A stretch of 64,000 nucleotides of DNA, taken from NCBI RefSeq assembly GCF_037176765.1, contig NC_090034.1, positions 23,723,375 through 23,787,374 on the forward strand. The letters run 5' to 3'. The DNA comes from Anolis sagrei. Taxonomy: Eukaryota > Chordata > Lepidosauria > Squamata > Anolidae. The notes under the pieces are model-generated. The model searched no databases. It worked only from the letters and a program-made list of their open reading frames with translations, and was not told where the DNA came from. Positions 1 through 16,233 of this stretch are shown here, piece by piece; within the stretch, counting starts at the first letter, position 1, and each line of letters opens with the position of its first letter. The position numbers were made by a program, and so were the translations under genes.

Positions 1-660
1 TCATTAAAATATCATATATCACAATTACAAAAACAACTTTAAAAACACTATATATAAAACTACAGTGGTCAGTCGTCCTATTAAGATGGATCTACATCAA
101 CTTCTATCCAGGGTCCTATGATGTTGTCTCATTCATCGAAGGCCTGACTCCACAGCCACCCGTTTCCTAAATGTAAGGATGGATGGGGCAGTTCTGGCCT
201 CCAGAGGGAGAGTTCCAGAGTCGCGGGGCCACCACCGAGAAGGCCCTGTCCCTCATCCCCACCAGGCGCGCTTGCGAGGCCGGTGGGACCGAGAGCAGGG
301 CCTCTCCAGATGATCTTAATAATCTTGATGGTTTGTAGGGGAGAATACATTCGGAGAGGTAAACAGGGCCGGAGTCGTTTAGGGCTTTATAGGTCAACAC
401 CAGCACTTTGAATTGTGCTCGGAAGCTAATTGGCAGCCAGTGAAGCTGGCATAACAGCGGAGTGGTGTGCTCCCTGTACCCAGCCCCCGTTAGTAATCTG
501 GCTGCCGCGCGTTGGACTTGCTGCAGCTTCCGGGCAGTCTTCAAAGGCAACCCCACGTAGAGAGCGTAGCAGTAGTCTAAGCGGGATGTAACCAAAGCGT
601 GTACTACCGTGGCCAAGTCAGCCCTCCCAAGGTACGGAGGCAGCTGGCGCACAAGTTTGT
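1..660 (-). mobile_element. L2-like LINE, 3' part of reverse transcriptase region
   Basis: On the minus strand a reading frame from 652 down to about 170 gives VTSRLDYCYALYVGLPLK, QLHWLPISFRAQFKVLVLTY and FSVVAPRLWNS, the end of the RT domain in L2-type LINEs that are abundant in lizards. The window edge cuts its 3' side. It lies in a MAPK8IP3 intron, opposite to the gene. The frame is open for about 160 codons, so it is moderately young. CR1 is the alternative but the motif set is closer to L2. Confidence 0.75.
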
Positions 661-865
661 AGGAGGATGCTGTTTAAATTTTATTCTAATTTGCTAAGTT
701 ATAATGTGTTTTTATATGCTGTAGAGTTTAATTTTTGTTATTATGTGTCTATTAGTTGTTATGTTCAGGCATGGAATGTTTGCCTTTTTTGTGATTGGAA
801 TCCACCCTGAGTCCCTTCGGGGAGATAGGGCAGAATATAAATAAAGTTTTTCTTATTATATTAGA
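661..865 (+). mobile_element. L2-type 3' tail (opposite orientation)
   Basis: Ends with CCACCCTGAGTCCCTTCGGG, then GGGCAGAATATAAATAAAG. The same 3' tail pattern (CCGCCCTGAGTCCC...GGG..ATAAATAAA) recurs at 35.7, 41.4, 42.0, 53.8 kb (plus) and 45.05, 56.75, 60.7 and 62.0 kb (minus). It points to an L2-family LINE or a SINE that borrows its tail. It abuts the minus-strand LINE tail to tail. Confidence 0.65.
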
Positions 866-944
866 GCCTGATCACAGAAGTTCATTCATTTTGTGCTGCC
901 TCTAAAACCATTTTTATCTGGTGCTTAAAATACATTATTATTAT

Positions 945-1425
945 TGTTATTATTGACACAAAAGCACAGTATGTCACACCAGAAGCGACTTGCAGTTTCT
1001 CAAGTCGCTCCTGACACGACAAAAAACAAAACAGTATGTCACAGCAAACGAGATATATATGCTGGATTTCTTATCACAAAATCACAAGTCGGAACACTTG
1101 CCAAGCATCTAGGACTGTGTGATGTATTTTCGAATGATGTGCGCAGATCCAAGTAAGGTGGCTTTTTGCAGTTGACAGATCGTGATTTTGTCAATGTTTA
1201 TTGTTTCCAAATGCCGTCTGAGATCTTTTGGCACGGCACCCAGTGCGCCAATTACCACTGGGACCACCTATACTGGTTTATGCCAGAGCCTTTGCAGTTC
1301 GATTTTGAGGTCTTGATAGCGGCTGAGTTTTTCCTCAATGCGACTGTCACCTGGTATGGCGACATCAATAATAATAATAATAATAATTATTATTATTATT
1401 GTTATTATTATTAGATGATGATGAT
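945..1425 (-). mobile_element. LINE 3' end remnant followed by (AAT)n
   Basis: Minus-strand translation shows DVAIPGDSRIEEKLSRYQDL, a peptide known at the C-terminus of several LINE polyproteins, followed by a PIVVGALGA-like stretch. The 3' region has a short hairpin, GAGCGACTTGAGAAACTGCA with complementary AAGTCGCTTC. A simple AAT/TTA repeat lies at 1368-1415, on the 5' side. Clade not certain. Confidence 0.55.
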
Positions 1426-2167
1426 TATGCTCTGGGCCCATCTGGAATGGTATTCTGTTTGTGAAATGCCACAACAGAAAAAGGCACTTTTTCGAAAAGG
1501 TCATTCTACCTCCAGTGTTGAGAACACCTGGAGGGAGGGAGGCCTTTCTTGCGCATTTACCAATACTAATAATTGAGAAAAATAGCTTGGTAAATTCTTT
1601 ATATGTTCTGAAGGTTACAGTTGCTATCTGCCTGATACAGATGCTCCTAATAGACAGAAAAATCAGTGTGATCTTTGTTCATCGGTGAAGAGATTGTATG
1701 CTTTGAAGGTATACATTTTCCAGTTGAAAATATCAAGAATTAAGATGAAAGGAAAATGATACTTTTCTTCCTTGTGATGTTGCTGAGCTAGATAATGCAG
1801 CACAATTTCTCATTTTCACCACTGAAAAGAATACATTTCCAATGGAGATCAAGATGCACACTGATTTATAAATGGAGGCATGCATTTGTGCGCATGATTC
1901 TGTCTAAATAGAATTCCCTGTAGTGGCTGAATTATTTATACTACTTCGATCCAAACCATTGATGTAAGAACCTTTCCTGTATTTCCTTTTTGATAGCGAG
2001 AATGGACAAACAAAGACAGAATCAGGCACCACAACACAAGACCAAGAGACAAACAGTGGCACATCTGGAGCTGTCACAAGTGCAGCCCCCACCATGTGGC
2101 TTGGAGCACAGACTGGCTGGTAGGACTTTGATCTATGGGGCTGGATTAGGGGGATTAGAGTGTCACA

Positions 2168-2271
2168 CAGACATAAGCAAACTTTGGCCCTCCAGGTGTT
2201 CTGTTTCAACTGCTAGGAATTGTGGGAATTGAAGTCCAAAACACCTGGAGGGCCAAAATTGCCCATGCCTG
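2168..2271. mobile_element. Short hairpin hAT MITE
   Basis: Starts CAGACATAAGCAAAC and ends GCCCATGCCTG, with the inner arms matching the dispersed hairpin family (see 39166). Flanks GTGTCACA and GTGTAACT look like a decayed 8-bp target-site duplication (6 of 8). Confidence 0.65.
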
Positions 2272-2464
2272 GTGTAACTTTTAAGTCTTTTTTGTTTGGG
2301 GGGGGGGGAATATTGGAAACTGTGTCAAAAGAAGCTGGTAGAATAATAAACCAATATTTGGGTCCAGAGAAAAATAAAAGCTGAATTTCAGAGGAGTGTT
2401 TTCATCTGCATTCAAAAGGCAAGCAGGGAAAAGGCCTTCTTGGTCTCTCTCTTGGAAGGGCATT

Positions 2465-2705
2465 TCAGAGTTTGGGAGCAGCCACTAAAAAAGGCCCATG
2501 TTCCCACCAAATGTTTTTCAAGAGGGCAATGGGAGAGAGAAGGTCCTCTCCAGATGATTGTAATGTTCTAATAGGTTCAAAGAGAGTGACACAGTCCTTC
2601 AAATAACTTGGATCCAAGCTGTGTGGGGCTTTATAGGTGAAAACCAGCATGTTGAATTGGTCCAGAAAACGGTTGACAACCAATGGAGATACTGCAAAAG
2701 GAGAG
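2465..2705 (-). mobile_element. Old L2-like LINE remnant
   Basis: Minus-strand peptide with FNMLVFTYKA, LDPSYLKDCVTLFEPIRTLQ and SSGEDLLSP resembles the same C-terminal RT region as the element at position 1, but is more degraded. Confidence 0.6.
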
Positions 2706-2714
2706 TTGAATGCC

Positions 2715-3000
2715 CCATGAGGCCAGTTCCAAGAAAGCATGGTTGCTCTGCTCTGTTCTGCGGTGCTCAGGCCATATTTGAAGTAGTGTGCCCTGTTCTA
2801 GATGTCACATTTCAGAAAGGACAGTGACAAACTGGAGTACTTCGAGAGAAAATTAGAGTGCCTTGAAACCAAAATCCACCGAGGAATGGATGAAAAGAGG
2901 ACTATTTTAGTCTAGGGAAGACAAAGTGTCAGGCATGATCAGCCTTTCAATGTCTGAGAAGCTGTTATGAAGATTATGGAGCATAGCTATTGTCCTGTTA
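2715..3000 (+). mobile_element. Old CR1-like LINE remnant
   Basis: The sequence runs parallel to the CR1 region that encodes the [13 protein letters not shown] segment and its 3' side (compare 46.52-46.9 kb), with many differences. Low identity, no frame. Confidence 0.45.
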
Positions 3001-3084
3001 TTGGAAAATGAAGATGTTTGTTGACCCTGATGAATAGTCAGAAAAAGAGCAATGAAAGCAAGACTGCCAGTTAAAATAAAATAT

Positions 3085-3780
3085 AATATGGGTTACTGTG
3101 AGTTTTCTGGGCTGTATGGGTGTGTTCCTGGAACATTCTCTCCTGACATTTAACCCCATCTATAGCAGACATCCTCAGAGGTTGTGAGGTTTGTTTATAT
3201 ATCTGTGGAATGTCCTGGGTGTGAGAAATAACTTTTGTTTGTTTGAGGCAAGTGTGACTGTTGCAATTGATCACCTTGGTTAGCATTGAATAGCCTTGCG
3301 ATTTCAAGGCTTGGCTGCTTCCTGTCTGGGGGAATCCTTTGTTGGGAGGTGATTAGCTGGCCCTGATTGTTCCTTGTCTGGAATTCCCGTTTTTTGAGTG
3401 TTGTTCTTTACTTACTGTCCTGATTTTAGAGGTTTTTAATACTGGTAGCCAGATTTTGTTGGTTTTCATTGTTTCCTCCTTTCTGTTGAAATTGTCCACA
3501 TGCTTGTGGATTTCAATGGCTTCTCTGTGTAGTCTGACGTGGTTGTTAGAGTGGTCCAGCATTTCTGTGTTCTCAGATAATATTCTGTTTCCAGGTTGGT
3601 TCATCTGTGTCCAGGTTGTTCAGATTGTCTTAAGCTATGGCTGAGTTATCTGATTGAATTGGTGCAGTGTCTTTCATGTACCTTGATTCGTGTCTGGGCA
3701 ATGCTGTGTTTGGTGGCCCTATGTAGACTTGTCCATAGCTGCATGATATATAGTAGACTCTTGCAGAGCATTTGTTAGAT
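3085..3780 (-). mobile_element. Penelope-like element, 3' fragment
   Basis: Minus-strand frames show YISCSYGQVYIG (start of the GIY-YIG endonuclease) near 3.7 kb, and [20 protein letters not shown] near 3.5 kb. Both are also found in the larger Penelope-like copy at 39.66 kb, as is the 3' tail (compare 41.52-41.77 kb). 5' truncated, degraded, inserted in a MAPK8IP3 intron. Confidence 0.8.
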
Positions 3781-3789
3781 TTTCTTACT

Positions 3790-3955
3790 ATTACAAAGCC
3801 AACTAAAGGCAATCATGCCGGCCCCATGACCTTGGAGGTGTCTATGGACAACACTGGCTCTTCAGCTTAGAATTGGAGATGAGCACCAACCCCCAGAGTC
3901 AGACACAACTAGACTTAATGTCAGGGGACAACCTTTACCTTTACTACAAAGCCAG
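3790..3955 (+). mobile_element. Sauria-type SINE, 3' portion
   Basis: Contains CATGACCTTGGAGGTGTCTA and ends GACTTAATGTCAGGGG plus an ACCTTT-type tail, the pattern known for Sauria SINEs (squamate tRNA-derived SINEs with a Bov-B-like tail). Flanks TTACAAAGCCAACTA and CTACAAAGCCAGCTA look like a decayed target-site duplication. The tRNA-like 5' part is not evident. Confidence 0.65.
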
Positions 3956-3979
3956 CTATTAAATTAATAAAGTATATGA

Positions 3980-10751
<6,772 letters not shown>

Positions 10752-11365
10752 GATCCTCCTTTTCTGACACGATAACTTTTAATTTCCCAATCCCCAATTC
10801 CCTAAATGCCAAGATGTATATAATACGGAACTCCTGCATTATAATCCTACTGTTGGAGAAAGCAAACCCCAGGCGGGCAATAAGCACCTGCCCGATGGCG
10901 GTTCCCCTCACGTTCTAAGCTCCCAAGCTTTGCATCATCATCCATCTTGGGCTGGCTAGCTTTATGAATCGACTGGGTTCTCCCCAGCTTTCCAAAAGGG
11001 GAAAGTGAAGCTTGGCAAATGGGGTGCCAGGATAAACATGGGAAGAACGGGTTTGGCTTGGAAGGGCTGGATGAGATAGATGTTCAAGACACTTCTTTCC
11101 TGAATTTATGTGCATGGGGAAAATGAAACGAATTGCTTCTTGCCTTTGCCTTCAAACTTTGCCCCCAGCATTAGGCATGCAATTAGTGTACAAGCCAATA
11201 TGAAAGAAGTTCTTTCCAATGATTATGTAGAAGCTTTCCCTAGCCTTTCTGTCCTGCTCTGTATCTATGGGATTTGGCCATGGGAGGGTGGGGGGAGGTA
11301 CATCCAAGACAGCCAGGGAATAAGTTGGAAGCGGGTTCAGGAATCCAGGATGTGTACTTGTAAGG

Positions 11366-11503
11366 CAGCCATGGGCAAGCTTTGGCTGTCCCTCCAGGTG
11401 TTTTGAACTTCAACTCCCATAATTCCTAACAGCCAGTAGGCTGTTAGGAATTGTGGGAGTTGAAGTCCAAAACACTTGGAGGACCAAAGTTTGCCTACGT
11501 CTG
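11366..11503. mobile_element. Hairpin hAT MITE with perfect 8-bp duplication
   Basis: Starts CAGCCATGGGCAAGC, ends GTTTGCCTACGTCTG, and folds on itself around CAGCCAGTAGGCTG. Flanked on both sides by TTGTAAGG (11358-11365 and 11504-11511). 138 bp. It lies within the presumed MAPK8IP3 3' UTR. Confidence 0.85.
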
Positions 11504-11599
11504 TTGTAAGGTGTGCAAATGGTGATTACGTTGACAGTAAACGTCTGTACACAAAGCATGGCCACAAAGGCATGCTATGGCTTTTCATTGCCAGAGCTA

Positions 11600-11650
11600 T
11601 TTAGACCTAGGCCTGTAAAATACCTGGATGGGAGACCATTGAGATGCTTG
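11600..11650 (+). repeat. 5S rRNA-like fragment (SINE3-type remnant or 5S pseudogene piece)
   Basis: GGCCTGTAAAATACCTGGAT followed by GGGAGACC matches the 3' half of vertebrate 5S rRNA (TACTTGGATGGGAGACC) closely. Only this short part is recognisable; no 5' half or Pol III box A is visible. Confidence 0.55.
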
Positions 11651-13639
11651 TTGATGTTGTTCTGAATGACTTGGAAGAAGGATGGAATTCAAAAGTCACA
11701 AATACATCAGTCAATTTCCTAGTTGAAAGGCTAAGAGGCCACATCTAATAGCTTTGAAGGCAATATGATTATCTCCTTGCCATTTAGAGGGGAGAGTGAA
11801 GGGGCACACAGCACTGAGTAAATAAGAAGTATCTGAGATGTTCTTTGAAATATGAACAAACCACAAGCCCCGTTTTGTGTTCAGGTCCAGCTTGGGTTCA
11901 TCTTGTGGTCTTCTGGCAGGGAGCATATGGTGGCGAGCCCTTGCTTGTAACTCTCAGAATCCTCAGTTGTATCTGGCCGATGATTTGGGGAAATAAATCA
12001 TTTGAAAGAGAGCTTTTGCTCACACTTTTGTAGCAAGCAGAAAAAACATGCTAGGGATCGGAAGATGGAGCGCTGTCATCTGTGGAAAAAGAAGGAGGAA
12101 GCAGAAAGGAAGAGCAGGAAGAAGGGGACATAGAAAGAAGAGAATTTTCTTTGCAGATGGGAGAAAGGAGAAAAAGAAATCTGATAGATTTTAGTTCACC
12201 CATAATTTGTGCTGGAAAAGTCAGGAGCAGCAGTAACTGCAAGTAGATAGCTATATAAGATAAATTACTCTGGGATTAGGGTCAGAAGGGGTTGCAGCTG
12301 ATTCAGAGCCTTGTCAAAATCAACATTTTCCAGCTTGAAAACTAGATAAAGAAATAGCAGAAACAATCCAGTTGTGAAGTATGTTGGTAATTGAAATCCC
12401 ATGGAGCCCTCATGAGTAAACGTCCTATGAATTCCCACCCAGGTTCTTAAAAAATTGATTTCTCAAAAATGTAGGCCATTTCCCAACCTCTCACTTGGGA
12501 TTTGATCCCCTTCTCCTTGGTTGGGTCAATGCTAAAGCCTCAGAATGGCCTTGCCATTGTAACAAGTGCCAGAGATGGAGTCCAAGGAGGATATTATTTA
12601 CAGTGCAACTTGAGGTATGATTCATGACAGTATGGGGAGGAGGGACAGAAAGGGATGGAGAGAAGGTTCAATAGGGACAGCGGACAGAGAAGGGCAAAGA
12701 AAGGTAGCAGCTTCAATATGAAGTGATGGGAGTGAGCAGAGCCCTCTTCAGAAATGTAGAAACCTGGCAACCAGGAAGACAAATATGCCATGCTTGAAAA
12801 GCGAGAAAAAGATCCGCAATGCTAAACTTGCAACTTCTCCTTACCCCCAAGACTGCAATTGCTCCTGCATGGAACAACTCAGATCTTTAAACATGTATAA
12901 AACTATGAAGTCCCTTGCAAATCCTGTTTCCAGTCACAAACACTTCGAGTTTGCCTCAACTGGCTAGTTAAGATGCAGAAAACGCCCTTTTGGAGTTTGA
13001 AGTGAGCTTTCAATAAAAACATAAGCTGGCAAAAAATATATGATGCTGTGGGTAGAGGAAGATAGAAGGCTGGCAATTGGTAAACAGCAAGTGAAAAAGG
13101 GTTTGACTTAACACACATTTTCCCTGCTGCATCTTCACTGTGATGTATGTAAAACTCAAATCAGTATGCTATGAAAAGGTTTTTAAAAAATGTGTTTCAG
13201 GGCCTGAATACTCTGGCAATTTGGACTGAAATGTATAAAAGGCTGCTGTGTGGGGGGAAAAACCCATGAACACCTTTATGCTTTGTCCCTTGTATTCTAT
13301 CATACAAATCAAACTGTATCTGTTCTGTATGTAATAAAACATTGTTAACATCACACAGATTCTGGTGTTCGTGAGTACACCAGAAGGTAGCGTTTCTAAA
13401 TTTACTCTGCAATGTCATGATGATTCCCTCTTGTGGAGTGTGCCTGTTTAGAGTTGCAGCAAGCCATCTCTTCTCTCCAGAAAAGCCATTCCTTTCACTC
13501 TCTCTGGCCTCTATGCCTGCGACAAAATCCGCCATGTTCTGTGGCCACTGAGTGTTCTTAGTCCTCTTTGTGGTCCTTAGTAAAAAAATTTCAAACGATT
13601 TCTGGCAAACTTGACAGTTCTCTCGTGTTTCTCAGTAGA

Positions 13640-13830
13640 CATTCTGTCTATGGAGCACCCAAAGTTATGGCCCAGGACCTTTTTACGTGAATTCAGGTAT
13701 ATTGGTATATAATACAGGTATAAAAACCAAACAATTACTGATAACAAAACTACACTTGCAAGGCTTACTAAACTGGCCGATACTCCTTTTTACAAAGTAA
13801 GTTGAAACATCTTCTGCAAAGGTAAGAAGG
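13640..13830 (+). mobile_element. Partial copy of the 7.06-kb hAT family
   Basis: Shares TATAAAAACCAAACAATTAC..CTTGCAAGGCTTACTAAAC (split words: ATAAAAACCAAA, TTGCAAGGCTTACTAAA) and the GAAACATCTTCTGCAAAGG block with the element at 7060-7416; ends not clear. Confidence 0.55.
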
Positions 13831-13949
13831 CACATAAGAAGGCAAGGAGGAGTATTTCTTTTTTATGTGGATGTATCAAAGCTCCAGTTGATGCAGGGGT
13901 TAATGAGAATTGCAATCCAGGACATCTGGGTTGGGGAACACTGGTCTAC

Positions 13950-14284
13950 AGGGTTGCTTAAACTTTTCTGCTTTTGGCCCAACAAATTTTTATGTGACCA
14001 TGAGTATATAACTACATAAAACAAATGCAAAAAAACAAAACATTACTGAGAAAAAAGGCATTTGCAAGGCTTGCTAAACAGGCTGATTTCCCTTTTTATG
14101 TAGTACAGCCGAAGCATCTTCTGCACAGCCCACTGCAAACTCTGCACAAGAAGTCTGTGGAAATGCCTAAAACAGCCATGAGGTGTCATCCAAAAACATT
14201 AATGTTGCCAAATTTTCTGGGACTTCAACGCTGAGCTAAGGAGGAACCCATTTGGGGCCAGAACCCCCAGGTTAAGTACCAGTG
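13950..14284 (+). mobile_element. hAT element of the 7.06-kb family
   Basis: Begins near CAGGGTTGCTTAAAC and carries TTTGCAAGGCTTGCTAAACA, GAAGCATCTTCTGCACAG and an ending GTTAAGTACCAGTG. GGTCTA occurs just outside both ends, suggesting a duplication whose exact frame is unclear. Confidence 0.6.
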
Positions 14285-14292
14285 GTCTAGAC

Positions 14293-14614
14293 CAGTTTCT
14301 TAAACTGTGGGTCTTGACTCCATATGGGGTCCCTTTGCCTCATGTTTTCTGAGTGCCCCCTGGTGGCTATTTTAGGCATTTACATGAATCTCTTAGGAAC
14401 ATCATGCAGCATTTACAGTGGACTCTGCAGAAAATGCTTCAGCTGTACTCCATAAAATAGAAAATCAGCCTGTTTGACAAGCCTTGTAAAAGTGTTGATT
14501 TATAATCAATACATGTTTGACTTTTATGCCTATTTTACTTACCTATATACCCAGATTCACATAAATTTCTCAAGCAGAAAGGGGTCAGAAAGGGAAAGGG
14601 TATCAGAAGCCCTG
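14293..14614 (-). mobile_element. hAT element of the same family, inverted
   Basis: Starts CAGTTTCTTAAACTGTGGG, ends ATCAGAAGCCCTG; flanked by GTCTAGAC (14285-14292) and ATCTAGAC (14615-14622). Interior is the reverse complement of its left neighbour (GTGGACTCTGCAGAAAATGC). Confidence 0.75.
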
Positions 14615-14944
14615 ATCTAGACTGCTTCTCAGCTGCTATGACATTTTAATAAGTCTATCCAGGCTTTATGAAAACACCTTCAGTAGAAAAAAAAATATCA
14701 ATCCACATTTTGAAAAGGTGGTAACATCAAGAAATTCTTTCCAGTGCACCTTTTCTGTCTCCTGTAATGTAGATCTACCGAATTGGAACCACTCTATGGA
14801 GCAATGTAATCTTGAAGAATCCACTGTACAACATCTTAGAAGTGAAAACACCTTTTCCAAGAATGAAAACAGCTGCCTTCTCAAAGTTTATTTTACAACA
14901 GGCCATATGTAAAATGTAGCTATTTACAGATTCATTTGTTTTGG

Positions 14945-15350
14945 GCATTTTGTCATCTTATTTATTTATTTATTTATTTATTTACTATATTTCTACACCT
15001 CCATTCTCAGGTTGAGGGTGACTCATGGCAGTTTACAGAATGGCACAATTCGATGTCCATAATATAAAAATAGCTAAAACATTTAAACATAGATAAAAAT
15101 TCACTACATAATAATATCAATAAAAAACATCATAAAACAATAAATCATCCGCATTTCATTACCAAATCATTATCCAGTTGCGTTGTCCAGCCATTCTGAG
15201 ATCAGAGTTTATCTGCTACACTGTATTTGGGAAAGCCTGCTTAAACAGGCAGGTTCTGACTTTTACGAAACGTTAAGAGGGTAGGGGCCAATCTAATGTC
15301 CCTGGGAATGGCATTCCACAGCCGAGGGGCCACCGCTGTCCTTGCCAGCC
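14945..15350 (-). mobile_element. L2-like LINE 3' remnant
   Basis: Minus-strand peptide APRLWNAIPRDIRLAPTLLT is the C-terminal L2 block; the tail region near 15.0 kb reads as the usual L2-like 3' end before a (TTTA)n run at 14959-14992. Its 5' side meets the DIRS gag fragment. Confidence 0.6.
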
Positions 15351-15984
15351 AAATCTGTGAAGATGGCAGGACCCAGGCTCGGCCCAGGAGGAGAGGGCAA
15401 TGCCAGCGATGCCAACGCTCATGGCATCGGTGGCTCCAGAGTTCCAGGCCAGGGACACGGGGGGAACCCCTATGGAAGGTCCCCTGGCGGGCCTGCTGAC
15501 ACTTGTAGAACCTTGGGGACAATCCCTGCGGACTCTGCCCCATCTGTGGCAGTAACGACTGTTTCTTTGGCCTTGCCACCCACAGTACCGATGGCCTCTT
15601 CCAGTCTAGCCAACTTCCTGGGCCTACTGCATTGGCACAGCCGCAGCAGTTACATCAGCAACACCAACAACTTTCTGCATGTTCTTTGGGAATTGCTGTA
15701 CCCGAACTACCTGAATATAAGGTCATTGATCTTGCCGACTCTGATTCCTCATGTGACGTCCCTGATTCCCTGCAGGGGTGTGAAACCTGAATTTCACCAA
15801 TCGGATGACTTTAATAAGTTTGTTGCCCTTATGGGGTGAATGATTAAAGCACTTGATCTCCCAGGCCCCAAACCCCCAGAACCAGTGGAGGATCCTATGT
15901 TCCCATCTGAGGAACAAGAACCCCCATCCTCAACAGCCTTTCCAGCTTTACCATACCTTCTCAAACTAACAAAGGTTACTGATG
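15350..15984 (+). mobile_element. DIRS retroelement fossil, gag-region fragment
   Basis: Plus-strand peptide MIKALDLPGPKPPEPVEDPM followed by FPSEEQ is the conserved C-terminal gag block found in the three larger DIRS copies downstream. Broken fragment; no RT or recombinase attached. Its end runs straight into a DIRS left terminal repeat. Confidence 0.75.
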
Positions 15985-16233
15985 TTTCCCTGTCATGGTC
16001 AACTGTGAATCACACATTCTATCAAACATTTTTGGCGCTAGGCCCCGCCCACTCTCCCTTTAGTATAAGTAGCCAGTGGGAGGGGCTACTGCCTCCAGTT
16101 CTCTTTTTCTGCCACCATTTGCAGCAGCTTGAGAACCTTGTTTCCCTGTCATGGTCAACTGTGAGTTGTACATATGGTTATTCCTGCGCCTGCGCAGACC
16201 AGCTTTGGAACTTTCTAGAAAGATAAAAAAGAC
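15985..16233 (+). mobile_element. Two partial DIRS left terminal repeats, stacked
   Basis: Sequences beginning TTTCCCTGTCATGGTCAACT occur at about 15984 and again at about 16140, each followed by parts of the DIRS left terminal repeat (TTTAGTATAAGTAGCC; TGCGCCTGCGCAGACC). A third, longer repeat at 16234 belongs to the first large copy. Confidence 0.75.

Larger units (their letters stand above)
10752..13360 (+). other. MAPK8IP3: MAPK8IP3 3' UTR with candidate polyadenylation signals
   Basis: Non-coding sequence directly after the stop codon. AATAAA occurs at 11992-11997, 13012-13017 and 13333-13338; the last, followed by a T/G-rich stretch, is the most plausible distal end. The UTR, if it extends that far, contains a 138-bp hairpin MITE (11366-11503) and a 5S-rRNA-like fragment near 11.6 kb. 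Which signal is used cannot be told from sequence. Confidence 0.55.
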
